From Gleimia hominis (lineage in GTDB: Bacteria; Actinomycetota; Actinomycetes; Actinomycetales; Actinomycetaceae): a DNA stretch of 64,000 bases. The stretch spans positions 1,302,001-1,366,000 of the forward strand of contig NZ_CP126963.1 of the NCBI RefSeq assembly GCF_002871945.2, written 5' to 3'. A program made the position numbers and the translations under genes. Below, piece after piece: positions 8,264 through 15,949 of the stretch. Position 1 is the first letter of the stretch; every line of letters starts with the position of its first letter. The notes beneath the pieces are model-generated. The model did not search any database. It had not been told where the DNA came from and saw nothing but the letters and a program-made list of their open reading frames with translations.

Positions 8264-8324
8264 TTGCGCAACGTTGCGCAACTGCTGTCACTGATAATGT
8301 ACAATAATTCTTAGAAATAATCAA
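8264..8324 (-). promoter_or_regulatory. Promoter and LacI-family operator for the lactone/ribokinase operon
   Basis: On the minus strand TTGATT (8324-8319) and TACATT (8301-8296) are separated by 17 bases. Thirteen bases past the -10 lies TTGCGCAACGTTGCGCAA (8281-8264), a perfect 18-bp palindrome with the central CG typical of LacI-family operators. It sits just downstream of the expected transcription start and 14 bases before the PF07090 gene, so a bound repressor would block transcription. The divergent lacI-type gene starts at 8354, so the site can also serve autoregulation. Confidence 0.8.
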
Positions 8325-8353
8325 ACATCTACCGACATCAGAATGGAAACCTC

Positions 8354-9355
8354 TTGGCACCTTCTCTAACCGCCGTGGCAAAAGCCGCGGGGCTTTCAAA
8401 GTCGACGGTATCGCGCTATGTTCGAGGACAATTGCGCGTGACACCCGAAACAGAAACGAAGATACAGAAAGCGATGGCGTCTGTTGGATGGAACGGTACT
8501 TCCAATAAAGGCGTACCAATAAGCCATATATCCGTTCTGGTTCCAGAGCTCAAGAATCCGTTCTACGCAATGTTGATAGACGCAATTGCAATCGAAGGAC
8601 GAAAACGAAATATTAACGTTTCTGTCGGGATTTCTGGTGGATTATCTACCACTGAGCTCGAAATGATCGACTCGTTAAGCAAGAATCCGCAAATAGATGC
8701 ATTTATGATCATTGGTGCGAATAGGCTTGAAGGACTTTACAATTTTCGCTCAATTACGAAACCATGGGTAATGGTAGATGAGGAAATTGTGTGCCCCAAC
8801 AAGAACAAGGGCTCTCTTGTTACATGTGATAACCAGAACGGGGCTTATCAAGGAGTGAATCACCTAGTTACCCAAGGACACCGGGAAATTGCTTTTATTG
8901 GGGGCAAGAGTGAACTTCCAACAGCGAAGGCTCGCGAGATGGGATTTAGGCAAGCGATGGATTTTCACAATATTGCAGTTAATGAGTCGTTAGTTTTTCG
9001 CGGTCCGTTTAACGAGACTTTCGGGGCTGCCGTTCTCCCCGAGTTGACACGGCGAGTTCCACGCCCAACCGCAGCCTTTGTTGCATCCGATATTGTTGCG
9101 ATAGGAATACTAAGCAATGCAGAGCAATTCAGCCTCGCAATTCCAGATGATCTTTCCATCGTTAGCTGCGACGACATAGATTTGTGCAGTTGGCTTAGGC
9201 CACGCCTGACATCTATTCACCAACCGACGGAAAGCATGGCAAAAGCCGCATTTGATGCACTCGAGCCTACGGAGGTGTCTACCCATTCACGCACGCTTTT
9301 GCCCATGCATTTAACGGTTCGTTCCTCCGTAACGCCCATCAACAGCAAAGTTTAA
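8354..9355 (+). CDS. LacI-family transcriptional repressor
   Basis: Residues 3-27 form the LacI helix-turn-helix and hinge (SLTAVAKAAGLSKSTVSRYVRG), followed by a periplasmic-binding-protein-like effector domain with typical segments such as ISVLVPELKNPFYAMLIDAI, VTQGHREIAFIGG, TAFVASDIVAIGIL and SIVSCDDIDLC. The 333-residue length is normal. The start must be TTG at 8354, since no ATG or GTG occurs in frame before the stop at 8318. It is divergent from the PF07090 operon, with the perfect palindrome between them, so it most likely represses that operon and responds to a sugar or sugar lactone. It ends 17 bases from the convergent FGGY kinase gene. Confidence 0.9.
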   Translation: MAPSLTAVAKAAGLSKSTVSRYVRGQLRVTPETETKIQKAMASVGWNGTSNKGVPISHISVLVPELKNPFYAMLIDAIAIEGRKRNINVSVGISGGLSTTELEMIDSLSKNPQIDAFMIIGANRLEGLYNFRSITKPWVMVDEEIVCPNKNKGSLVTCDNQNGAYQGVNHLVTQGHREIAFIGGKSELPTAKAREMGFRQAMDFHNIAVNESLVFRGPFNETFGAAVLPELTRRVPRPTAAFVASDIVAIGILSNAEQFSLAIPDDLSIVSCDDIDLCSWLRPRLTSIHQPTESMAKAAFDALEPTEVSTHSRTLLPMHLTVRSSVTPINSKV

Positions 9356-9372
9356 TTTCGCAGACGAAACTT

Positions 9373-10911
9373 TCAGGCAGATACCTTTCGAGCTATACTT
9401 TCACTCACTGGGGCGAGAGCTTTGTAAATCTCCATGTAACGTTCGTGAAAGAACTTATACTCTTCATGCGCCTCCATGCTGGGTTCAATTGTCCTGTCGA
9501 TACTCACCATGGAGCTCGCGGCTTCTCTGATATCTCCGTACAAAGATGCTCCAACCGCAGCTAGTATTGCACTCCCTAGTAAAGGTCCTTCCGGATTAGA
9601 AGGTATAGACATTGGAACGCCAGTTACATCCGCATGCATTTGCATCCAGAACTCGGACTTTGTAGGTCCACCCGAGACCATAACTTTAACCGGGTCAAGT
9701 CCTTTTTCACGCATCCGGTCGAAAATTGTTTTGGTACCGTAACAAACACCTTCAAGAACTGCTCGGTATATGTGCCCTTCACCGTGTCCAAGAGTTAATC
9801 CTGTAATTGCACCTCTCGAATATGGATTAGAAAAAGGCGACCTATTACCTTGAAAATGGTCTAGTACGACTAGGCCATCTGATCCAATCGGTATTTTCCT
9901 TGCCACTTCATCCAAGATACGGTATATATTTGTTTCTTGATTCTGTGCTTTCTTGTGCGCGGAGAGAGTGAAGTTTCTAGTAAACCACTGGTTTATTGAT
10001 CCGCTCGAAATCTGTCCTGCTTCCACCGTGTATTGACCTGGAATTATAGCGTCATAGTATGATCCCCAGAGCCCTTTAGAATAGATAGCGCTATCTGACT
10101 GTCCTAGCATTACATGTGACGAGCCAGTTATCAACGCTAATGACCCAGGTTCAACCACACCTACCCCCACGGCGCCAACATGCGCGTCAATTCCACCCAT
10201 CGCGACAGGTATACCAGCGGGTAGTCCAAGTTGTTTGGCGGCAATTGAACTTAGCCCACCTATCACCTCACCCATTTTCATAACTGTAGATGGAAGCTTA
10301 CCTAACGCGTCTACGATGCCGCCCGCCGCATAAAGATTTGTTGGCCACCCGGACCAGTTTGAGTCATAAAAGAACTTACATGTAGCCGAGCAGATTGACA
10401 TTCTCCACAAGCCAGTCAGCTTGTAGTTCATCCAATCAACACAATCTACAAAAACCTCCGCATCATTGTAGGTTTGTGGCTCGTTCTGCTTAAGCCACAT
10501 CAACTTAGGTACGCCCCACTCTGCAGATACTATTTGCTGCCCAGAATACTTTAGTGCGGGATCGCCTGTGTTCGTTATCATTTCCGATTGTTTAGCTGAC
10601 CGCACGTCCATCCATAGTAGCGCCGGGCGAAGCGGCTTACCTTTATTATCACAAGCAACTAACGTCGCCGAAGTTGCGTCTACTGCAATACCAACGATGC
10701 GCTCACGATCTATGTCGCATAGTACCTTCTCTAATGAGAGCTTGAGCCCACGCCACCAATCCTCAGGGTTTTGCTCCGCATGAGCCGGCCGCGGCGTGTA
10801 AGTCCTCACCTCAGTAGCTGCGCTACTCACCAATTCACCATCAGGTGTAATTACCGCTACACGTACACCACCGGTGCCTACATCTATGCCTAATAAAAGC
10901 GAGTCATTCAT
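9373..10911 (-). CDS. FGGY-family carbohydrate kinase
   Basis: The protein opens with LLLGIDVGTGGVRVAV, the N-terminal phosphate-binding motif, has the substrate-region aspartate in MGGIDAHVGAVGVG, and ends with the ATP-site GGPTKSEFWMQMHADVTG. This family phosphorylates ketoses, polyols or gluconate. The substrate cannot be read from sequence; the look is closer to ribulokinase/erythritol-type members than to glycerol kinase. I prefer the ATG at 10911, which has GAGG 7 bases upstream, over the ATG at 10923. It is the third gene of the GatD-like/SorC operon. With the dehydrogenase it suggests oxidation of a polyol to a ketose and then phosphorylation. Confidence 0.85.
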   Translation of the reverse strand: MNDSLLLGIDVGTGGVRVAVITPDGELVSSAATEVRTYTPRPAHAEQNPEDWWRGLKLSLEKVLCDIDRERIVGIAVDATSATLVACDNKGKPLRPALLWMDVRSAKQSEMITNTGDPALKYSGQQIVSAEWGVPKLMWLKQNEPQTYNDAEVFVDCVDWMNYKLTGLWRMSICSATCKFFYDSNWSGWPTNLYAAGGIVDALGKLPSTVMKMGEVIGGLSSIAAKQLGLPAGIPVAMGGIDAHVGAVGVGVVEPGSLALITGSSHVMLGQSDSAIYSKGLWGSYYDAIIPGQYTVEAGQISSGSINQWFTRNFTLSAHKKAQNQETNIYRILDEVARKIPIGSDGLVVLDHFQGNRSPFSNPYSRGAITGLTLGHGEGHIYRAVLEGVCYGTKTIFDRMREKGLDPVKVMVSGGPTKSEFWMQMHADVTGVPMSIPSNPEGPLLGSAILAAVGASLYGDIREAASSMVSIDRTIEPSMEAHEEYKFFHERYMEIYKALAPVSESIARKVSA

Positions 10912-10942
10912 ATTTAACCTCATCGTTAATCATGTCTATAAT

Positions 10943-11911
10943 CTAGGTTGGTTTCCGTAGCTTAGTTTCAGCTAGGATCTGTTTCGCTACATTCTCGGAT
11001 GTCACTAAATGAGTAACATATCCGCCCCTCAATGCTGCTAGTGCGATTAGGGCTTTCCCAGATGCCGTAGCCACAGCCACGCGCATTGGTACTGAGAGCA
11101 GCTCTCGAAGTTTAAGACCTATTGTGCGTTTTTCAAGAGCATCATCCACCACTTCTCCAGCGCCGTTCACAAAATGACCTAGTAGATCACCAACTGCTCC
11201 TCGGCCTCGAAGTCTACTAACATATTGATGATCCAAACATCCGGACTCTACTAAGACCGAATTGTTTCGCAATGCTCCCAACGAGAAGATTGCCACGTCA
11301 ACATCGCGTGCTTTCTCTAGTGTTTGCGAAATAGTCTTGTCACTAGACAATGCCTCTGCGAGCTGTTCCGAACTTACAATTGCAGGTGCTGGAAGTGTGA
11401 TAGCAGTTGCCTGAGCCTTCATAGCAAAGCTCATCAGGACATCGTTCTGAGATACCTTGGTATTTATGAAGGCAACACCACCATTTAGTTGAACGATCCG
11501 TGAATTAGTAGCCCAGCCGTGATGCAACTCGTCTGCAACTATACTCAGAGTGCGCCCCCAGGAAACTCCGATATCAACTCGGGATAAACCACTCCTTTCT
11601 AGTAAGCCAGCAACATGCTTACACACACATATCTCGGTCGCTTTGGCCTCGCCTAGATCTGCTACCACTATGGATTCTTCAAGCCCAAATTCTTCTTCGA
11701 GCCTCTTTTCTAAAACGGAATTGCGCGTGAACGGATCTTGGATTGTAAAAATGACGAATCCAAGTTCCAATCCTTCAGCTAATAGCCTCCTGACTTTCCA
11801 TCTAGACACTTCCATAGCATCCGCTATGTGGGACTGAGTCTGGTTCCTTACAAATGTCCGTTCACATACCTCTATTATTTCTGCGTGTCGCCGCGCGCTA
11901 AGAGATTTCAC
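10943..11911 (-). CDS. SorC/DeoR-family sugar-responsive regulator
   Basis: The 322-residue protein has an N-terminal helix-turn-helix (NQTQSHIADAMEVSRWKVRRLLAEGLELGFV) followed by the SorC sugar-binding domain, with VDIGVSWGRTL, VVQLNGG-like VQLNGGVAF, the DVAIFSLGAL strand and the GxAVGDLLGHFVNGAGEVV segment typical of the family. SorC-type regulators bind phosphorylated sugars or polyols. The GTG start directly abuts the TAA of the upstream dehydrogenase (TAAGTG), implying translational coupling; no good ribosome binding site is visible. Placement between a polyol dehydrogenase and an FGGY kinase points to regulation of its own operon. Confidence 0.88.
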   Translation of the reverse strand: MKSLSARRHAEIIEVCERTFVRNQTQSHIADAMEVSRWKVRRLLAEGLELGFVIFTIQDPFTRNSVLEKRLEEEFGLEESIVVADLGEAKATEICVCKHVAGLLERSGLSRVDIGVSWGRTLSIVADELHHGWATNSRIVQLNGGVAFINTKVSQNDVLMSFAMKAQATAITLPAPAIVSSEQLAEALSSDKTISQTLEKARDVDVAIFSLGALRNNSVLVESGCLDHQYVSRLRGRGAVGDLLGHFVNGAGEVVDDALEKRTIGLKLRELLSVPMRVAVATASGKALIALAALRGGYVTHLVTSENVAKQILAETKLRKPT

Positions 11912-12961
11912 TTATCTAGTAGTTTTAGATGGTTCGATCAGCACTTTTGCCGAGTGAATCTCTCGCGAGCTCATCTTTCGAATAGTTTCAGCAACTCCAT
12001 CAAGCCCGAGCTCATGCGTCACCATGAACTCCCACTTAAGGTCACCAGAAATCATTTTCTCAACCGTTGTGGCCCACGCTTTTCCTGGAAATGGCGCAGC
12101 AAATGAGTTCCACGACCCTATGACAGATCCCTCAAAACGCATTAGATGTGCCCAAGATTCATCTTCAATAACAATATCGGTATTGGGAATACCGACAAGA
12201 ACAACCTCACCTTTCCTGGCCAATACTGAAATTGCTTCACTAGGAACATTTTTCGCACCCGACGTTTCAACAACCACATCAAAGCGCTCTTCAACTGCCT
12301 CCGTAACAGAACCTATCGCGGTTACTACATCCGTAGCTCCTGCAGATTTAGCTAACTTTGCTTTCTCGTCCGTCACTTCAAAAGCGGTAATAGTACTGGC
12401 GCCCATTAACTTGGCCCATTGAATCGCGAACAATCCTATTGGCCCCCCGCCGCCAAAGACCGCGACTTTAGTACCTACTGTTAAATTGGTTTTCATAATG
12501 GCGTGCAGGGCAATTGCTGCAGGGTCAACCATTGCAGCGGCACGAACATCGAGCTTCTTGGGGACTCTCAAAAGCGCAGTTGCTGGACCCGCTACATACT
12601 CTGCATAGGCACCGTTTCGTCGGGAGCCATAGTAGTCATAATTCTCGCACAAAGAATACTCACCCTTAGCGCACGGCGTACATTCAAAGCAAGGAATCAT
12701 GGGAGGCACGGTAACGTGGTCACCTGGTCGCACGGAGTTAACATCTTCCCCCACTTTTTCAACAATTGCTGAAAACTCGTGTCCGCAAATCAGAGGAAGC
12801 TTATGTGGACCTTTCTTGTACATTCGATCAAGATCAGAACCACAAACACCGCAAGCTGCGACTCTTAATAACGCATCATTGGGGCCTATATCTGGTATCG
12901 GCTGTTCTTCAAGTCGGATATCTCCTACTCCATGCATAACGACGGCTAGCATGCTTGACAT
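11912..12961 (-). CDS. GatD-like zinc-dependent polyol/sugar-phosphate dehydrogenase
   Basis: This 349-residue medium-chain dehydrogenase has the catalytic zinc site CGVCGSD and GHEF, the structural zinc cysteines in CFECTPCAKGEYSLC, and the Rossmann motif FGGGGPIGLFAIQ. The best recalled resemblance is E. coli GatD (galactitol-1-phosphate 5-dehydrogenase), with shared GSRRxGxxAEY and a C-terminal GSWNSFAAPFPGKAW block. It likely oxidises a polyol or polyol phosphate with NAD. The ATG at 12961 follows GGGAGG by about 8 bases; the longer frame to 13009 lacks a site. It is the first gene of the operon and no gat PTS genes lie nearby. Confidence 0.82.
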   Translation of the reverse strand: MSSMLAVVMHGVGDIRLEEQPIPDIGPNDALLRVAACGVCGSDLDRMYKKGPHKLPLICGHEFSAIVEKVGEDVNSVRPGDHVTVPPMIPCFECTPCAKGEYSLCENYDYYGSRRNGAYAEYVAGPATALLRVPKKLDVRAAAMVDPAAIALHAIMKTNLTVGTKVAVFGGGGPIGLFAIQWAKLMGASTITAFEVTDEKAKLAKSAGATDVVTAIGSVTEAVEERFDVVVETSGAKNVPSEAISVLARKGEVVLVGIPNTDIVIEDESWAHLMRFEGSVIGSWNSFAAPFPGKAWATTVEKMISGDLKWEFMVTHELGLDGVAETIRKMSSREIHSAKVLIEPSKTTR

Positions 12962-13063
12962 ATTCGAATCCTCCCGGTTCTTTTTCACTTCATCGTGTGT
13001 AAACCACACTACAGAAAAGAAAGAAATGAAAAAGATCCGTGGATTAGATTGACCAAATGTAGC

Positions 13064-13093
13064 AAACTAGGCAGCATTCGTGTCTGTAATCAA
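13064..13093 (-). promoter_or_regulatory. Candidate promoter for the GatD-like operon
   Basis: TTGATT (13093-13088) and TAGTTT (13069-13064) on the minus strand are 18 bases apart and about 100 bases upstream of the dehydrogenase start. No clear SorC operator palindrome was found in the remaining leader. Confidence 0.35.
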
Positions 13094-13118
13094 GTCTATG
13101 ATGCACCTGATTTAACAC

Positions 13119-14633
13119 TCATAACTCCCCCAGTTCCACGGCTACGTCTTGGATGTCGTGGAATATGCCTTGCAGGGCTGGGAAGATCTTGCGGTGCACT
13201 CCCATCCATTTGCGGTACCGGTCGTGGGTTTTCGCATCCGGTGTTGTCCGCTCCCCTAAGTGCGCCATCGCTGAAGCCGCATGTGCCGCATCGTCGTAAT
13301 AGCCAATCCCCACGAACGCGAGCGCCGCCGCCCCCTGCGCAGATGCCTCCTCAACTTCTGAACGCACAATCTCAACACCAGTAACATCACAAATAATCTG
13401 ACGCCACAACGCAGACCGAGAGCCACCACCCACGGCGCGCAGCTCACGCACCGACGTCGCCCCACCACGGGCTAGCCCCTCAAGATTTAACGCCAACTCA
13501 AACGCCATGCCCTCTAACAAAGAACGGTACGCATGCGCCCGCGTGTGCCCAGACCCATAACCAACAACCGCGCCCCGCGCAAACGGATCCCAATATGGTG
13601 CCTGCACCGCATTCCAATACGGCAGTGACAACAAGCCTTCACACCCCGCTGGTACCTGGGCGGCAGCGGCCTCCAACTTGGGGTCAGGTGCGCCCTCCAA
13701 CGCAGGATCGTTGAACTCCCGGCGGAACCAGTTGCCAAGCACCGAACCGGAGTTCTGCACCGACTCCAACACGAACCAACCCGGTATCCCCGCCACTAAC
13801 GCGCGATATTGCTTAGAGAACCGGTACTCATCCGCATGCACACCCGCCACAATCGACGTCCCAATATTCACATACGCCACGCCCGGCTCCGTCGCCGCAG
13901 TCCCCAAACCAGCCGCCTGCCCATCACCCAGACCCGCGACCATCACCACGTTCTCAAGGCCCCACTGGGCAGCAAGTTCGGGTAACAGTGGCCCCACAAC
14001 CTCACCGGGCTTCGCCAACTGAGGCATCTGCTCGGCCCGCACACCAGCCATATCCAACAGGGTTGGCGACCACGTCTGCGCCGCAATATCAAACAAATTC
14101 AACGTATCCGCACTACCCGTCGACGACACCCACCGGCCCGTCAACCCATGCGCCACATACGCATGCACATCCACCACCAGGTGTGCACGTTCAAACACCT
14201 GCGGTTCATGCTCCTTCAACCACGCCATCTTATACAACGCCGACGTCGTATCCGCCGGCTTCCCCGACAGCTCATGCACCGCATCCGAACCCAACCGGTT
14301 GATCTGCTCACCAGCACGCGAATCCAACCACAAAATCGCCGGACGAATCGCCTCCCCACGCTCATCCAACGCCACAAACGTCTCTCGCTGATGCGTAATC
14401 CCCATCGCCTTCACCCGCGCCCGATCCTGCGCCGACAACTGCGCCACCGCCTGCGCAACCGCCTCCTGCGTAGAAGACCACCACTGACGCGGATCATGCT
14501 CATACTGATGCATATGAGGCGTGAAAAACTCAATGCGCGACCGCCCCGTAGCCAACACGTGGCCACCCGCATCAATCACCACAGCCTTCGTGGCAGACGT
14601 AGACGAATCAATCCCAATAACTAACGGCTCCAA
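13119..14633 (-). CDS. FGGY-family kinase, xylulokinase-like
   Basis: The 504-residue protein has the N-terminal IGIDSSTSATKAVVID motif, GITHQRETFVALD, LWLDSRA, the substrate-site GLGDGQAAGLG and the C-terminal GGGSRSALWRQIICDVTG ATP motif. It resembles xylulokinase and gluconokinase-type members that phosphorylate a pentulose or sugar acid. The TTG start at 14633 is preceded at 8 bases by GGAAGGA. The gene is high-GC like the chromosome backbone, unlike the AT-rich genes just downstream, so it may not belong to the same acquired region. It follows the SDR gene by 221 bases and probably has its own promoter. Confidence 0.83.
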   Translation of the reverse strand: MEPLVIGIDSSTSATKAVVIDAGGHVLATGRSRIEFFTPHMHQYEHDPRQWWSSTQEAVAQAVAQLSAQDRARVKAMGITHQRETFVALDERGEAIRPAILWLDSRAGEQINRLGSDAVHELSGKPADTTSALYKMAWLKEHEPQVFERAHLVVDVHAYVAHGLTGRWVSSTGSADTLNLFDIAAQTWSPTLLDMAGVRAEQMPQLAKPGEVVGPLLPELAAQWGLENVVMVAGLGDGQAAGLGTAATEPGVAYVNIGTSIVAGVHADEYRFSKQYRALVAGIPGWFVLESVQNSGSVLGNWFRREFNDPALEGAPDPKLEAAAAQVPAGCEGLLSLPYWNAVQAPYWDPFARGAVVGYGSGHTRAHAYRSLLEGMAFELALNLEGLARGGATSVRELRAVGGGSRSALWRQIICDVTGVEIVRSEVEEASAQGAAALAFVGIGYYDDAAHAASAMAHLGERTTPDAKTHDRYRKWMGVHRKIFPALQGIFHDIQDVAVELGEL

Positions 14634-14854
14634 CGCAATATCCTTCCACGCACACAGCGAACTAGCCTTACAAAAACTGCTATACCTCTATCGTATCGAA
14701 CAGTCGGCTACCCTCGCCCCGCAGGCGCGCAGGCCCCACAAGCATGCAAACCACGCACGCTTTTACAGACCACAGGCTAGGCCACCGTCGACTCCACCAG
14801 ACACGTCAGGTGCACCGCCTGCCGATTGCACACAGAACCGTTTAAACCAACTCC

Positions 14855-15640
14855 CTACAGCACAGGTGTGCTTCCACCATCCACTCGCAACCCAGTGCCC
14901 GTTATGTAGCCAGCTGCTTTCGAGGCATAGAACACCACGGCCGCAGCCAGTTCCTCCGGATCCCCCAAACGCTTCACTGGAATACTGTTTTCAAAACGTT
15001 CCCGCACTTCCTGAGGGGAAACACCCTCGCGCTGCGCCGCGTCTGCATCCAACTGATCTATCCGCGGCGTCAAAATCCGCCCCGGATGCACCACGTTCAC
15101 AGTCACGCCACTAGCGCCAACCTCAAGCGACAAAGCTTTCAAATACCCCGCCAGCGCCATCCGCCCCATCGAAGACAACACCAACTGCTCAGAAGGGGTT
15201 TGCACCGCCACTGAACCAACCGCAATAATCCGCCCCCAACCCTGCTTCTGCATATGCGGTAAACAGCGATTAATCAGCGCTATATGCGGCTTCACCAGGC
15301 GATTCATTGCCTCGTCCACATCCACAGGCCGCACCGTCGTAGGTTTCCCCGGCCGCGGCCCCGGGCCATTCAGCACCAGCACATCAATCGGCCCGAACGC
15401 GGCCTCACACGTAGCTGCCGCATGCTCCACAGACGCTAAATCCTCAACGTCCATAACCGCGCCATCAGCCACCCCACCGGCCTTCAACACCTGCTCCACC
15501 ACGGTTTGCACGCGCCCTTCAGTACGCCCCGTTACGAACACGCGCGCACCCTCAGCCGCTAACTTCAACGCGCTCGCACGCCCCAAACCCGACGTAGACG
15601 CCGCAACGAACGCCACTTTCCCGCTCAAACCCAAATCCAC
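14855..15640 (-). CDS. Atypical short-chain dehydrogenase/reductase lacking the catalytic Tyr
   Basis: The protein has an SDR fold: an altered glycine motif (ASTSGLGRA instead of TGxxxGIG), LVLNGPGP in place of NNAG, and a C-terminal GYITGTGLRVDGG. Where SDRs have YxxxK, this sequence reads LVLSSMGRMALAG, so the tyrosine is replaced by Ser (or Leu) and the lysine by Arg. This matches a known subgroup of BKR-like SDRs without the standard tetrad. NAD(P) binding is likely but the chemistry is uncertain. I use the GTG at 15640, 8 bases after AAAGGAG; the GTG at 15649 overlaps that site. Confidence 0.8.
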   Translation of the reverse strand: MDLGLSGKVAFVAASTSGLGRASALKLAAEGARVFVTGRTEGRVQTVVEQVLKAGGVADGAVMDVEDLASVEHAAATCEAAFGPIDVLVLNGPGPRPGKPTTVRPVDVDEAMNRLVKPHIALINRCLPHMQKQGWGRIIAVGSVAVQTPSEQLVLSSMGRMALAGYLKALSLEVGASGVTVNVVHPGRILTPRIDQLDADAAQREGVSPQEVRERFENSIPVKRLGDPEELAAAVVFYASKAAGYITGTGLRVDGGSTPVL

Positions 15641-15949
15641 TAAAACCACTCCTTTAGTTACGCATCACATTTCTACAAGACTAACGCGTAACCGCCGTCA
15701 CAGCACGGGGGGAACCTCAAGTAGATAAAGGTCTGCGTAGGGCAAAGCAGGGAACAAGACCACTTGAATTCAAGTGGAAAGGAACAGCGGTGGCGTGCTC
15801 ACACAAGTGGAAAGGCCAGGCGGGCAACCCGGCAGCGAAAGAGGCCGCTCGCACAAACGCGAAGCGGCCTCATCAGCAGCCGGCACCGGTCAGCCTTAAA
15901 ACAGCCATCCCAAAAACCGGCCGCAAAAAACCAAGCTACAGCAAACTGG
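15641..15949. other. Gap between lysS and the SDR gene
   Basis: This 309-base stretch holds the SDR ribosome binding site, and the hairpin that ends the lysS operon. GAATTCAAGTGGAAAGG-like and CACAAGTGGAAAGG segments at about 15767 and 15801 form a short direct repeat. Plus-strand frames here have no ribosome binding site and run into lysS antisense, so I do not call a gene. Confidence 0.5.
15841..15871 (-). terminator. Terminator of the lysS operon
   Basis: GAGGCCGCT (15841-15849) pairs perfectly with AGCGGCCTC (15863-15871) around a 13-base loop. On the minus strand it is followed by TTTCG. It lies about 80 bases after the lysS stop. Confidence 0.7.

Noticed and set aside
14521..15114. 197-codon plus-strand frame across the FGGY2-SDR gap
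   Set aside because: Pro/Arg-rich shadow of minus-strand genes; no ribosome binding site.
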